Origin: JBHOQS01 sp042408875
Lineage (GTDB): Bacteria > Chloroflexota > UBA11872 > JBHOQS01
Direction of reading: 5' to 3'
NCBI GenBank assembly: GCA_042408875.1
Contig: JBHOQS010000015.1
Span: forward strand, 387,192 to 451,191
Length of the DNA: 64,000 nucleotides
The position numbers and the translations under genes were made by a program. This document shows positions 1-7,492 of this stretch, one piece after another. Below the pieces are notes generated by a model. That model did no database searches. It was not told where the DNA came from and saw nothing but the letters and a program-made list of their open reading frames with translations. Every line of letters begins with the position of its first letter. Within the stretch, counting starts at the first letter, position 1.

Positions 1-681
1 ATCGCGGCGATCCGTCAGGTGCTGGGGCGCCGTGGTCCGCTGGCGGATGTCCGTGTGGTAGTCACTGCAGGTGGCACTCGTGAGCCCATCGATCCGGTGC
101 GCTTTATCGGCAACCGCTCCAGCGGCAAGATGGGCTATGCGTTGGCCGAGGCTGCCCGCGATCGGGGGGCCGAAGTAACCCTCATCACTGCCCCGACGGC
201 GTTGCCGGCCCCAGAGGGCGTGCAGGTTGTCCAGGTAGAGAGCGCGCGCGAGATGCAGCGCGCCGTCATAGAAGCCTGTACGAACGCTGACGTGCTGCTC
301 ATGGCTGCCGCGGTGGCCGATTATCGCCCGGCCGAGGAGGCCCTGCAGAAGATCAAGAAGACCGGCCAGGAACTGATCATCCGCCTGGTAGAGAACCCCG
401 ATATCCTCAAAGAGCTGCCGCGCGGGCGGCTCAAGGTCAAGGCCGGCTTTGCTGCCGAGAGCGAGGACCTGCTGGCCAACGCAGCGCGAAAGCTGGAGGC
501 CAAAGACCTGGACCTGATCGTGGCAAACGACATTACCGCGCCGGGCAGCGGCTTCGGGGCCGACACCAACACGGTGACGCTGCTCTTCCGCGATGGCAGG
601 CAGGTGCCGCTCCCCACCTTGCCCAAGCGCGAGGTCGCCGAACGCATCCTAGACGCCGTCGAGGAGCTACTCAGGCGCTGA
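1..681 (+). CDS. coaBC: CoaBC, phosphopantothenate-cysteine ligase (CoaB) part, 5' end outside window
   Basis: The frame is open from base 1, so only the C-terminal CoaB domain of the bifunctional coenzyme A enzyme is present. CoaB joins 4'-phosphopantothenate to cysteine using CTP, and the missing CoaA-proximal half (CoaC) decarboxylates the product. The family hallmarks TAGGTREPIDPVR and GNRSSGKMG open the domain, followed by AAAVADYRP and the lysine cluster KIKK in the ligase core. The residues before TAGGTREP match the linker that normally joins CoaC to CoaB, so the true start lies upstream. A GTG at position 19 is unlikely to be the start. The stop is TGA at 679-681, followed by the convergent cyclophilin-like gene. 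Confidence 0.93.
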   Translation: MAAIRQVLGRRGPLADVRVVVTAGGTREPIDPVRFIGNRSSGKMGYALAEAARDRGAEVTLITAPTALPAPEGVQVVQVESAREMQRAVIEACTNADVLLMAAAVADYRPAEEALQKIKKTGQELIIRLVENPDILKELPRGRLKVKAGFAAESEDLLANAARKLEAKDLDLIVANDITAPGSGFGADTNTVTLLFRDGRQVPLPTLPKREVAERILDAVEELLRR

Positions 682-686
682 GCGTG

Positions 687-710
687 GCATAGGGTCGCGT
701 AGCGCTATGC
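687..710. terminator. Short inverted repeat between convergent genes
   Basis: The arms GCATAG (687-692) and CTATGC (705-710) can pair. The right arm contains the TAG stop of the leftward cyclophilin-like gene. With only 24 bases between the two stop codons, this could act as a weak bidirectional terminator. There is no T-run. Confidence 0.3.
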
Positions 711-1079
711 TTCTACCTCGACCCGTACCGTCTCCCCCGGCCGCACCGCCCGCAGGACCGCCAGATCGCCGAGCACGTGGCCGAAGACATTCACCGGGCT
801 GGCCGGGCGGATCTCTCCGCCGCGGCTGGCCGGGGTGGGACCGAAGAAGATGCAAAATGCCTTCCCAGGGGGCCAGTAGCCTAGGTCGCCCAGCGCTACG
901 GTCTCCTGTGCGTTCTCTTCCGAAAGGCGGACCGGGATAGTAAAGTAGATTTCATCGCCCCAGGTAGCCACGCGTGCCTCGATAGGCAGCGTCTCCCAGA
1001 TTGCTTCTGCGGTGCGGCTGTCATTCAGCTCGGCAGTGACGCTGACCGAGCCTGCCGTGATGCGTACTCGCCGTGCCAT
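705..1079 (-). CDS. Cyclophilin-like fold protein (TM1367 type)
   Basis: A 124-residue protein resembling the small TM1367-like cyclophilin-fold family. It contains the characteristic segments AIWETLPIEARVATWGDEIY, GDLGYWPPGKAFCIFFGPTP and GEIRPASPVNVFGHVLGD. Members resemble peptidyl-prolyl isomerases in fold, but no catalytic role is established for this branch. The start at 1079 is preferred because GGAG lies six bases upstream of that ATG. An in-frame ATG at 1091 would add four residues but lacks a comparable ribosome site. The gene is probably monocistronic and convergent with coaBC. Confidence 0.8.
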   Translation of the reverse strand: MARRVRITAGSVSVTAELNDSRTAEAIWETLPIEARVATWGDEIYFTIPVRLSEENAQETVALGDLGYWPPGKAFCIFFGPTPASRGGEIRPASPVNVFGHVLGDLAVLRAVRPGETVRVEVEA

Positions 1080-1187
1080 TGTCTGCTCCATAGGGTTGAT
1101 GCTATTGCGAATAGACGGGCTTGGCTGCGTACATGCTCGTCCAGTGCTGCCGGCAGAGGATCACAAGGCGAAGCCTGCAACTGGAGT

Positions 1188-1213
1188 AGGGGCAACCCGT
1201 GTGGCTGCCCCTA
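1188..1213. repeat. Dispersed palindromic repeat, copy 1
   Basis: The element AGGGGCAACC-CGTGT-GGCTGCCCCTA forms a 10-bp stem with one mismatch and a five-base loop. A near-identical copy lies at 4904-4929. It sits in the 274-bp gap between the cyclophilin-like gene and yggT. The rest of that gap (1080-1353) shows no gene. Confidence 0.7.
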
Positions 1214-1353
1214 TCCCGGCAGGCCATTCCCAGCGATAGCCCACCGGTGCCATCACAGGGATTGCCTCCTGAGGCAACCACCGGAGCCGGCAGGGCACTC
1301 ACAGGAGAGTGCCCCTCCAGTGCCTGCCTCCACCGCCCTTGCCGGCGCGGGAG

Positions 1354-1650
1354 CTACAGCCCGGCGGATTGCAGGGCTGTGAGAATGAGCGCGTTCAAGG
1401 CCGGGATGGCGAGAAGCGCCACCAGCGGGGAGAGGTCCATCATAGCGATGGTCGGCACAACGCGGCGGATCGGCGCCAGCACCGGCTCGGTCACATCCAC
1501 CAGGATCCGCATCACCGGATTGTTCGAATACGGGCTGACGAACCAGGAGAGCAGCGCACGCACAATAATGCAGAAGTAGAGTACAGAGAAAAACGTCGAG
1601 ATAAGGCAGCGCACCGGCGTGGTGCAGTCAATCAGGTCGAAGCCAAACAT
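1354..1650 (-). CDS. yggT: YggT family membrane protein
   Basis: A 98-residue protein of the YggT/YlmG/CCB3 family. It has two hydrophobic stretches (about residues 10-36 and 66-95) flanking the conserved motif PVLAPIRRVVP. Family members are small inner-membrane proteins often encoded beside yggS and division genes, and chloroplast homologues are linked to nucleoid distribution and cytochrome assembly. The ATG follows directly after the TGA stop of yggS, and a GGAGCG ribosome site lies inside the end of yggS. The two genes are therefore translationally coupled. Confidence 0.85.
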   Translation of the reverse strand: MFGFDLIDCTTPVRCLISTFFSVLYFCIIVRALLSWFVSPYSNNPVMRILVDVTEPVLAPIRRVVPTIAMMDLSPLVALLAIPALNALILTALQSAGL

Positions 1651-2373
1651 TCAGTGTCGCTCCCCAAAGATCGCCCGGCCCAGCCGGACCATGGTGGCGC
1701 CTTCCTCAATCGCCACCTCGAAGTCTTCGGTCATTCCCATCGACAGCACGTCCCAGCGTGCCTCGGGTACCTCGCGCCGGAGCTGCTCGGCGAGCTCACG
1801 CATGCGGCGGAAGTGCGGCCGCACCAGTTCGGGGTCCTCGACCTGCGGGGCGATGGTCATCAGACCCCGCAGGCGAAGGTGGGGCAGCGCGAGGACGCCG
1901 CGAGCCACACCGGCCACCTCTTCTTCCGGCAGGCCAAACTGCCCTGGCGTGCGTGCCAGGTTCACCTGGATCAGCACGTCACAGCTCCTGCCCGCGCGGG
2001 CGCAGCCCTGCTCAAGTGCCTGCGCCACACGCAGGGAGTCGATCGACTGCACCACCTGAAAGAGCCTCGCTGCCAGGCGGGCTTTATTGGTCTGCAAATG
2101 TCCCACCAGATGCCAGGTCGATCCGGCCACAATGGCGGGGTCCAGCGCGCCCAGCTTTTCCTCCGCCTCTTGCACGCGGTTCTCGCCGAAATGGCGGAGC
2201 CCAGCAGCGTAGGCAGCTTCGACGACCTGCGGTCCGAAGGTCTTTGCCACGGCGACCAGCGTGATCGCCGCTGGATCGCGCCCGGCCCGCGCTGCAGCGC
2301 GGGCGATGCGCTCCTGCACCGTGGCGATGTTGGCACGCAGCCGCTCTACCAGCGGAACTATCTCGATGGCCAT
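1651..2373 (-). CDS. yggS: YggS/PLPBP family pyridoxal-phosphate homeostasis protein
   Basis: A 240-residue single-domain PLP-binding protein with the alanine-racemase-like TIM-barrel fold. The PLP lysine lies in LVAVAKTFGP, and the motifs HFGENRVQEAEEK, WHLVGHLQTNKAR and RLRGLMTIAP followed by LSMGMTEDFEVAIEEGATMVRLGRAIFG are all typical. The family buffers free PLP and influences amino-acid and keto-acid pools rather than catalysing a reaction. The start at 2373 was chosen because GGAG lies eight bases upstream and the length matches the family. An upstream in-frame ATG at 2493 would add 40 unrelated residues. It forms an operon with yggT. Confidence 0.92.
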   Translation of the reverse strand: MAIEIVPLVERLRANIATVQERIARAAARAGRDPAAITLVAVAKTFGPQVVEAAYAAGLRHFGENRVQEAEEKLGALDPAIVAGSTWHLVGHLQTNKARLAARLFQVVQSIDSLRVAQALEQGCARAGRSCDVLIQVNLARTPGQFGLPEEEVAGVARGVLALPHLRLRGLMTIAPQVEDPELVRPHFRRMRELAEQLRREVPEARWDVLSMGMTEDFEVAIEEGATMVRLGRAIFGERH

Positions 2374-2631
2374 GGCACGTACTCCATACAGCGCCGGCAC
2401 GCCGCCTACATGATACCATGGGACATCATCAGGCGAGAGCGCTGGTGAGATAATGAGATAAAGCTTTTCCGATGCTGTTCGGAGACCGCCCACCCACGAA
2501 CGTAGCGCCTACCGCACGAGAAGGGTCATCTTGCCGAAGCGCTGAAACTCCCCGGCTGCATCACTGCGGGTGAGCCTCCAGAAGAGGCGCTATGGCATGC
2601 TGAGACGTCACTGTGATAGCGAAGGTGTCTG

Positions 2632-2968
2632 ATGCGCGGGGATCCATATACGCGCCGACTGGCGTGGGAGGCCTGGTATAACGCCCGCGACCTTGGCAGG
2701 TATCCGACTGCCTATGGAACCGAGACATGCTGGGGCGCGATCGTCCGCCGAATGCCTGCGCCCGTTTTATGGGTCATCGCTTGTGAGTAATCCCGCTCAG
2801 CAAATCACACGAAAGCAGCAGCCTGCGCGTACTGCGCCGCGGATGGAAGTCATGCAGGAGACGCTTGCGCACCTCGACGAGCGCCAGGGCGGTGTGGAGG
2901 CGTATCTGCGTGCAAGTGGCGTGGCGGCAGGTGACAGCATACGTTTGCACAGCTGGCTGCGTGGCTAA
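2632..2968 (+). pseudogene. Remnant of a tyrosine/serine protein phosphatase
   Basis: The ATG at 2632 opens a 52-codon frame reading RRLAWEAWYNARDLGRYPTAYGTETCWGAIVRR, which resembles the N-terminus of the single-domain tyrosine phosphatase family (consensus L-W-E-G-x-N-x-R-D-L-G-G). It stops at 2788-2790. In another frame, ending at 2968, the sequence HLDERQGGVEAYLRASGV resembles the C-terminus of the same family. The catalytic H-C-x-x-G-K-D-R-T loop between the two ends is missing. The gene therefore carries a large internal deletion and a frameshift. The flanking 2374-2631 region shows no gene. Confidence 0.65.
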
Positions 2969-3051
2969 CCGCTACGCAGGAAACTCGATGGCGCATGGGG
3001 CTGCTACCGAGGCTGCTACAATGGTGCTGTGAATATGTGAATAATGGTGCC

Positions 3052-3528
3052 ATGACGTACAGGATGCTGTTGAAGAAGCTGGCTGCCCTGGTGGCCGCGC
3101 TGCTGGTAGCGTGCGGCCCGGCTCATGGATCGGAGCCCCCGGGCGACGGCGGGGAAGCACAGCCTGTCCCCGCTGAGCAGGCACCTCCCCCAGCGGAGAT
3201 GCCTGCTGCGCCCCCTGCCGCTGCTGTGCCTGCACTGCAGGACGAGCCGCAAGTGGTCGAGGCGCTGCTGTCCGAGTACACGATCAGCCTTTCGGTCCTG
3301 AGTGTGCGGCCCGGTGCAGTGCGCTTCGTAATACAGAACGCTGGCGCGCGGCGCCACGACCTGCGCATTCAGAGCGCAGCTTTCGACCAGAAGTCAGCGG
3401 CGCTCTCGCCTGGGATCGGTGGCGTTTTCGAGGTTACCCTCACCGAGCCGGGCGTCTACGAGGTCTTCTGTGACATTGGGAACCACCGCGACCAGGGCAT
3501 GGTGACGACGCTGGTGGTGTCCTCTTGA
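3052..3528 (+). CDS. Cupredoxin-domain lipoprotein
   Basis: A 158-residue protein with a lipoprotein signal (lipobox LLVAC, Cys21), a Pro/Ala-rich spacer of about 40 residues and a C-terminal plastocyanin/azurin-like domain. The expected type-1 copper ligands can be assigned as His102 (RRHDL), Cys140 (EVFCD), His145 (GNHRD) and Met150. It should be a membrane-tethered blue-copper electron carrier on the outer face of the membrane. The start at 3052 is chosen because it places the signal peptide correctly; no strong ribosome site is seen. It is convergent with aroA. The stop codon lies inside a 10-nt tandem duplication. Confidence 0.75.
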   Translation: MTYRMLLKKLAALVAALLVACGPAHGSEPPGDGGEAQPVPAEQAPPPAEMPAAPPAAAVPALQDEPQVVEALLSEYTISLSVLSVRPGAVRFVIQNAGARRHDLRIQSAAFDQKSAALSPGIGGVFEVTLTEPGVYEVFCDIGNHRDQGMVTTLVVSS

Positions 3529-3563
3529 TAGAACTTGATAGAAGCCTACGTGAGCCTACGGTA
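3524..3563. repeat. Two adjacent 10-nt tandem duplications spanning two stop codons
   Basis: CTTGATAGAA occurs twice in a row at 3524-3543, and the first copy carries the TGA stop of the cupredoxin gene. GCCTACGTGA followed by GCCTACGGTA occupies 3544-3563, and the second copy carries the complement of the aroA TAG stop. The convergent genes are thus separated only by these duplications. Confidence 0.85.
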
Positions 3564-4851
3564 GCCCCAGAAAGCGCTCGAAGAAGTCGGGGAAGGTCTT
3601 GGCTACGCAGCCGGGGTCGAGGATACGCACGCCCGGCACGCGCAGGCCCACCAGGGCGAAGCTCATCGCCATGCGATGGTCGTCGTAGGTCGCCACCTCG
3701 CCGCCGTGCAGCTTCGACGGATAAATACTCAGGCCATCAGGCAGCTCACGCACCCGCGCGCCGAGCTTCTGGAGCTCGGTGGCCAGCGCTGTCAGGCGAT
3801 CGGTCTCTTTGTAGCGCATGTGGGCGACGTTGCGGATCTGCACCGGCCCGCGGGCGAAGGGCGCGATGGCCGCCAGGGTCTGCGCCACGTCTGACATATC
3901 GCTCATATCGACCTCGATGCCGCGCAGCTCACCAGTGCCCTGCACTTCCACAAAGTCAGCGCCGCGAATGACCCGCGCTCCCATGGCCTCCAGCACGTCC
4001 AGCAGGCGGATGTCGCCCTGGGCGGAGCCGGCGGAGAGATGGCGCACGCGGATGCGCCCGCCGACCAGCGCGGCCGCGGCGAAGAAGTACGACGCATTCG
4101 AGGCGTCGGGCTCGACGTCATACACGCGGCTGCGGTAGCGCTGCCGGCCGGGGACGCGAAAGAAGGCGAAGCCATCCCGCTGCATCGTGGCCCCGAAAGC
4201 ACGCATAGAGTCAGCAGTGAGGTCGATGTAAGGCTTGGAGACCAAGTCACCCAGCACCTCGACCTCGATGCCCTGCGGAGTGCACGGGCCGACCAAGAGC
4301 AGGGCGGAGAAGAACTGGCTGGACTGGTCGCCAGGCATGCGTGTGCGGCCGCCGGGCAGACCATCGGCACGCACGATGACCGGGGGGCAACCGTTCCCGA
4401 GCTCCGCGCGCGCATCCACGCCGAGATCACATAGGGCATCGAGCAGCGGCTGAATGGGGCGCTGGCGCATGCGCGGGACGCCGTCGAGCCGGTAGGCCCC
4501 GTGGCCCAGGCCCAGGTAGGCTGTCAGAAAGCGGGCAGCCGTGCCGGCGTTGCCCACGAAAAGTTCAGCGTGTCTAGCCGGAAAGCTCCCGTTCTGGCCT
4601 TCGACAATGAAGGTGCTACTCGACTCATCAGCATGGACGGTGATACCGAGCCGGCGCAGCGAGTCGCACATGTAGTGCGTATCGTCGCTGAAGAGCGCCT
4701 GGCGTAGCACCGAACGTCCCTCAGCCATAGCCGCGATGAGCAGAGCGCGGTTAGTATAGCTCTTCGAGCCTGGCAGCGTGACATCGGCATCGAAAGGCCT
4801 GGTGCGCACTGGGATATCGATGTACGGCGGCGCGGCCGGCGCGACCTGCAT
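3556..4851 (-). CDS. aroA: 3-phosphoshikimate 1-carboxyvinyltransferase (EPSP synthase)
   Basis: A 431-residue EPSP synthase that transfers the enolpyruvyl group of phosphoenolpyruvate to shikimate-3-phosphate, the sixth step of the shikimate pathway. Family motifs are present in order: LPGSKSYTNRA (26-36), GNAGTAARFL (100-109), RYKETDRLTALATELQKLGA and YDDHRMAMSFAL. The PEP-site motif reads GNAGTAARF rather than the enterobacterial GNAGTAMRP. AGGAG lies ten bases upstream of the ATG. No other shikimate genes are adjacent. The 196-bp region upstream holds a dispersed palindrome. Confidence 0.96.
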   Translation of the reverse strand: MQVAPAAPPYIDIPVRTRPFDADVTLPGSKSYTNRALLIAAMAEGRSVLRQALFSDDTHYMCDSLRRLGITVHADESSSTFIVEGQNGSFPARHAELFVGNAGTAARFLTAYLGLGHGAYRLDGVPRMRQRPIQPLLDALCDLGVDARAELGNGCPPVIVRADGLPGGRTRMPGDQSSQFFSALLLVGPCTPQGIEVEVLGDLVSKPYIDLTADSMRAFGATMQRDGFAFFRVPGRQRYRSRVYDVEPDASNASYFFAAAALVGGRIRVRHLSAGSAQGDIRLLDVLEAMGARVIRGADFVEVQGTGELRGIEVDMSDMSDVAQTLAAIAPFARGPVQIRNVAHMRYKETDRLTALATELQKLGARVRELPDGLSIYPSKLHGGEVATYDDHRMAMSFALVGLRVPGVRILDPGCVAKTFPDFFERFLGLP

Positions 4852-4903
4852 GGTTCTCTATCTCCTGGCAGCGTGCCTAGCGGCACAGCGTCTCTTAGGG
4901 GTG

Positions 4904-4929
4904 AGGGGCAACCCGTGTGGTTGCCCCTA
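4904..4929. repeat. Dispersed palindromic repeat, copy 2
   Basis: AGGGGCAACC-CGTGT-GGTTGCCCCTA forms a perfect 10-bp stem with a five-base loop. It matches copy 1 at 1188-1213 at all but one position. It lies between aroA and the transglutaminase gene, about 120 bp from the latter's stop codon. Confidence 0.7.
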
Positions 4930-5047
4930 CACCGTGCCTGCCTGGCGCGGGCTCGCGGGCACAGCACCCGCCTCTGCGCTCGACGGCGCGCTTCTCACGC
5001 CCGGTCTCCCAGGCTAGGCTGGGGTGGAAGCGCGCCGCTATGCCCGC

Positions 5048-7414
5048 TCATGACTTCCGGCGCGGTCGGAAGAGCAGCAGAAGCAGCGGCCAGCGCAGCC
5101 GGCTCCAGGCCGCGATAGCCTCAGCCTCCTCTCGCTCCGCGGGCAGGTGGTGGCTATAGGTCGTGCGAGCATAGGTCTCGCCGATGGTCTGCACTTCAGC
5201 CACGCGTACCGGCGCGAGGCCGAGCACATGGGTGAGCGTGCCCACGCGGCCGTCCCGCTCGGCAACTTCCTCCAGCTTCGTGACTAGATAGCGCGTGTAC
5301 TCTAGCGGCGTCTGGGACGGCAGCGGCGGCACGCCCAGCCAGCCGGCGGTGCGCACCATCGAGCGGTAAACCTCACGGATGCGTTCGTTTGGCGACAGGC
5401 GGTTCTCACGCAGCCGGTTGAACAGGTAATAGCCACCGGCAGCCAGAGTAGCGAACAGCATGACCAGCAGCCAGGGCACTCGCGAAGCCGGCCGCGCCAT
5501 GCTGACCGGGCCGGCCTCCTCTAGGAGCTCATCGCCGGGCAGGCGATCAAGCGGCACACCGCTCAGGTCGCCGTAGTCGTCATAGTACTCTTCATACTCG
5601 TAGCCTAGGCCGGTGCTCTCTGGCCGGATGATAGCCGGGCGGTATCCGGACGGCTCATAGGCGATCCAGCCGTAGCCAGGATAGAAGACCTCCGGCCAGG
5701 TGTGAGCGTCCTCCTCGGTCACGATGTAGCGCTTGGAGTGTTCGTCATAGGTGCCGGTGAAGTAGCCGGTGGCGAGCCGCGCCGGGATGCCCAGGTGGCG
5801 GAGCATCACCACCATGGCCGATGCCGAGTAATCGCAGAAGCCGCGCTGCACATCGAAGAGATAGTAGTCTATGGCGTCACGGCCGGAGGGCGGCGGCTTG
5901 ATGTCGAGGTCAAACGGGAAGCGCCGCAACTGCCGCTCGATAGCGACAGCCTTATCATGCGGGTTCGTGGCGCCAGCGGTCCACTGCTCGGCAAGCTCGG
6001 TCACTCGCCGCGGCAAGTCTGGCGGCAACTGGAGGTAGCGGTCTATGCCCGGGGGGTACTGCGTGCTGGCGTTACGTAGCTCGGTTGCCGATACCGAAGG
6101 CACCATCGCCTCGACGGTGTACTTCGTCGGCCCGCCGAAGATGCGGCGCGCGCGCAGGGCCGAGAAATCGGCCAGGCTTTCCAACGCCTCCCGCGACGAG
6201 GTCTGGACACGATACGGCCGGCTGAGCTTCACCGGCTCATCAGGCACGAAATACAGATCGTTCCGCGGCACCAGGGTCTCGATCGTCGCGGTCACCCGAC
6301 GGCGGCTGAGCCAGTTGCTCTGGGCCACCGGCTGGCTGGCCGGGCGATCGAGCAGCGTGCGGTCGTTGTTGCGCCATGTCCGCCCGGTATACGTGTCGTA
6401 CGTGATGCCCCGCCAGTAGAGCCCTTCCGGAGACTGGGCGTACAGCACAACCTTCTTCGTGAGCCGCACGTTGCCGCGCAGGATCAGCGTGCTCCCAGAG
6501 GCGGCGACATCGGAGCTCGGATTGGGGTTCGTTACCCCTGAAAACAGCCGGTTGATGGAGTTCTCGACCTCTGCCCACTGGTCCCCCAGGTACTGCCAGA
6601 AGGCGATAGCCAGCGGGTTATTCACCGCTCGCGGCGCGGTGGTCGAGATCACGCTCACGAGGACAATGATCATCAGGCTTGAGACAACGATGTCGAAGAA
6701 GAGCTCGGGCGAATAATCAAGGTTCAGCCGCTCCCAGCGCTGGCGCAGCGAGACAATCTGCACCCGTACCATCAGCAGCAGCAGGGCAGCGAGAAACACG
6801 AAGAATGGGCCGCGCAGGGGGCCGACGAACGTCAGGTTCACGGCAAGGGCGATGCCCGTGGGCAGGGCAGCCAGGACGGGGTCATGCCAGCGATACAGGG
6901 CGAACGCCGCGAACGAGCCCATGCCCCAGGCGAGCACCGTCATTACCATGACAAACATGATGTTGTCCGTGCTCGCCTTGCCTGCAACGATCACCTGCCC
7001 CCATTCCACCACGCGCTGCCACGCCCCGGCCGCATTCGCTCCCGAGACCGCCAGCGCTCCGGCGATCGGTGGCGCACCAACCGGATGCTGGATCCAGGCA
7101 ATGCTTGCATGCACTAGGTCAACCAGGTTGAAGAAGAGCGCGGCGCCGGAGGGCAGGACCTCGCCGACGAACAGGAAGCTGAAGAGCGCCCCGCCGATGC
7201 CTCCGACGAGCACCGCCACCCACGAGCGCACGTGCGTCTTCGCCAGGACGAGCCCGACCAGAACGCTGAGCACTGTGGCCGGGTACATGATGCTGGTCCC
7301 TTCGACCCACTTCGCATCGTCGATGGACCAGACAGCAGAACCAACCATCACCATGGTGAGGAGGACAGTCAGCCAGCCCTCCTCCAGTCGAAACCAGGAT
7401 AGGATCCGGCCCAT
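5048..7414 (-). CDS. Membrane-bound transglutaminase-like protein (TgpA/DUF3488 type)
   Basis: A 788-residue protein with an N-terminal block of several membrane helices (roughly the first 230 residues), an extracytoplasmic transglutaminase-like domain and one C-terminal helix near LLVMLFATLAAGGYYLF, followed by a DUF4129-like tail. The papain-like catalytic residues lie in GFCDYSASA (Cys), DAHTWPEVF (His) and the following WIAYEPSG region. Such proteins are normally paired with DUF58 proteins and are thought to act on extracellular or cell-wall proteins. ATG 7414 is preferred because the membrane region begins there. An ATG at 7492, immediately after the DUF58 stop, would add 26 residues and cannot be excluded. 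Confidence 0.85.
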   Translation of the reverse strand: MGRILSWFRLEEGWLTVLLTMVMVGSAVWSIDDAKWVEGTSIMYPATVLSVLVGLVLAKTHVRSWVAVLVGGIGGALFSFLFVGEVLPSGAALFFNLVDLVHASIAWIQHPVGAPPIAGALAVSGANAAGAWQRVVEWGQVIVAGKASTDNIMFVMVMTVLAWGMGSFAAFALYRWHDPVLAALPTGIALAVNLTFVGPLRGPFFVFLAALLLLMVRVQIVSLRQRWERLNLDYSPELFFDIVVSSLMIIVLVSVISTTAPRAVNNPLAIAFWQYLGDQWAEVENSINRLFSGVTNPNPSSDVAASGSTLILRGNVRLTKKVVLYAQSPEGLYWRGITYDTYTGRTWRNNDRTLLDRPASQPVAQSNWLSRRRVTATIETLVPRNDLYFVPDEPVKLSRPYRVQTSSREALESLADFSALRARRIFGGPTKYTVEAMVPSVSATELRNASTQYPPGIDRYLQLPPDLPRRVTELAEQWTAGATNPHDKAVAIERQLRRFPFDLDIKPPPSGRDAIDYYLFDVQRGFCDYSASAMVVMLRHLGIPARLATGYFTGTYDEHSKRYIVTEEDAHTWPEVFYPGYGWIAYEPSGYRPAIIRPESTGLGYEYEEYYDDYGDLSGVPLDRLPGDELLEEAGPVSMARPASRVPWLLVMLFATLAAGGYYLFNRLRENRLSPNERIREVYRSMVRTAGWLGVPPLPSQTPLEYTRYLVTKLEEVAERDGRVGTLTHVLGLAPVRVAEVQTIGETYARTTYSHHLPAEREEAEAIAAWSRLRWPLLLLLFRPRRKS

Positions 7415-7492
7415 GTGACTGCCTGCGCTTCCATTGGCTCCAGAGCGAACGACATCCCGTTTCAGACATGCCGCCGGCGAGCTATATGGCAT

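Noticed and set aside
1309..2448. A 379-codon rightward frame opposite yggS
   Set aside because: It is the antisense shadow of yggS/yggT, has no family resemblance and low-complexity composition.
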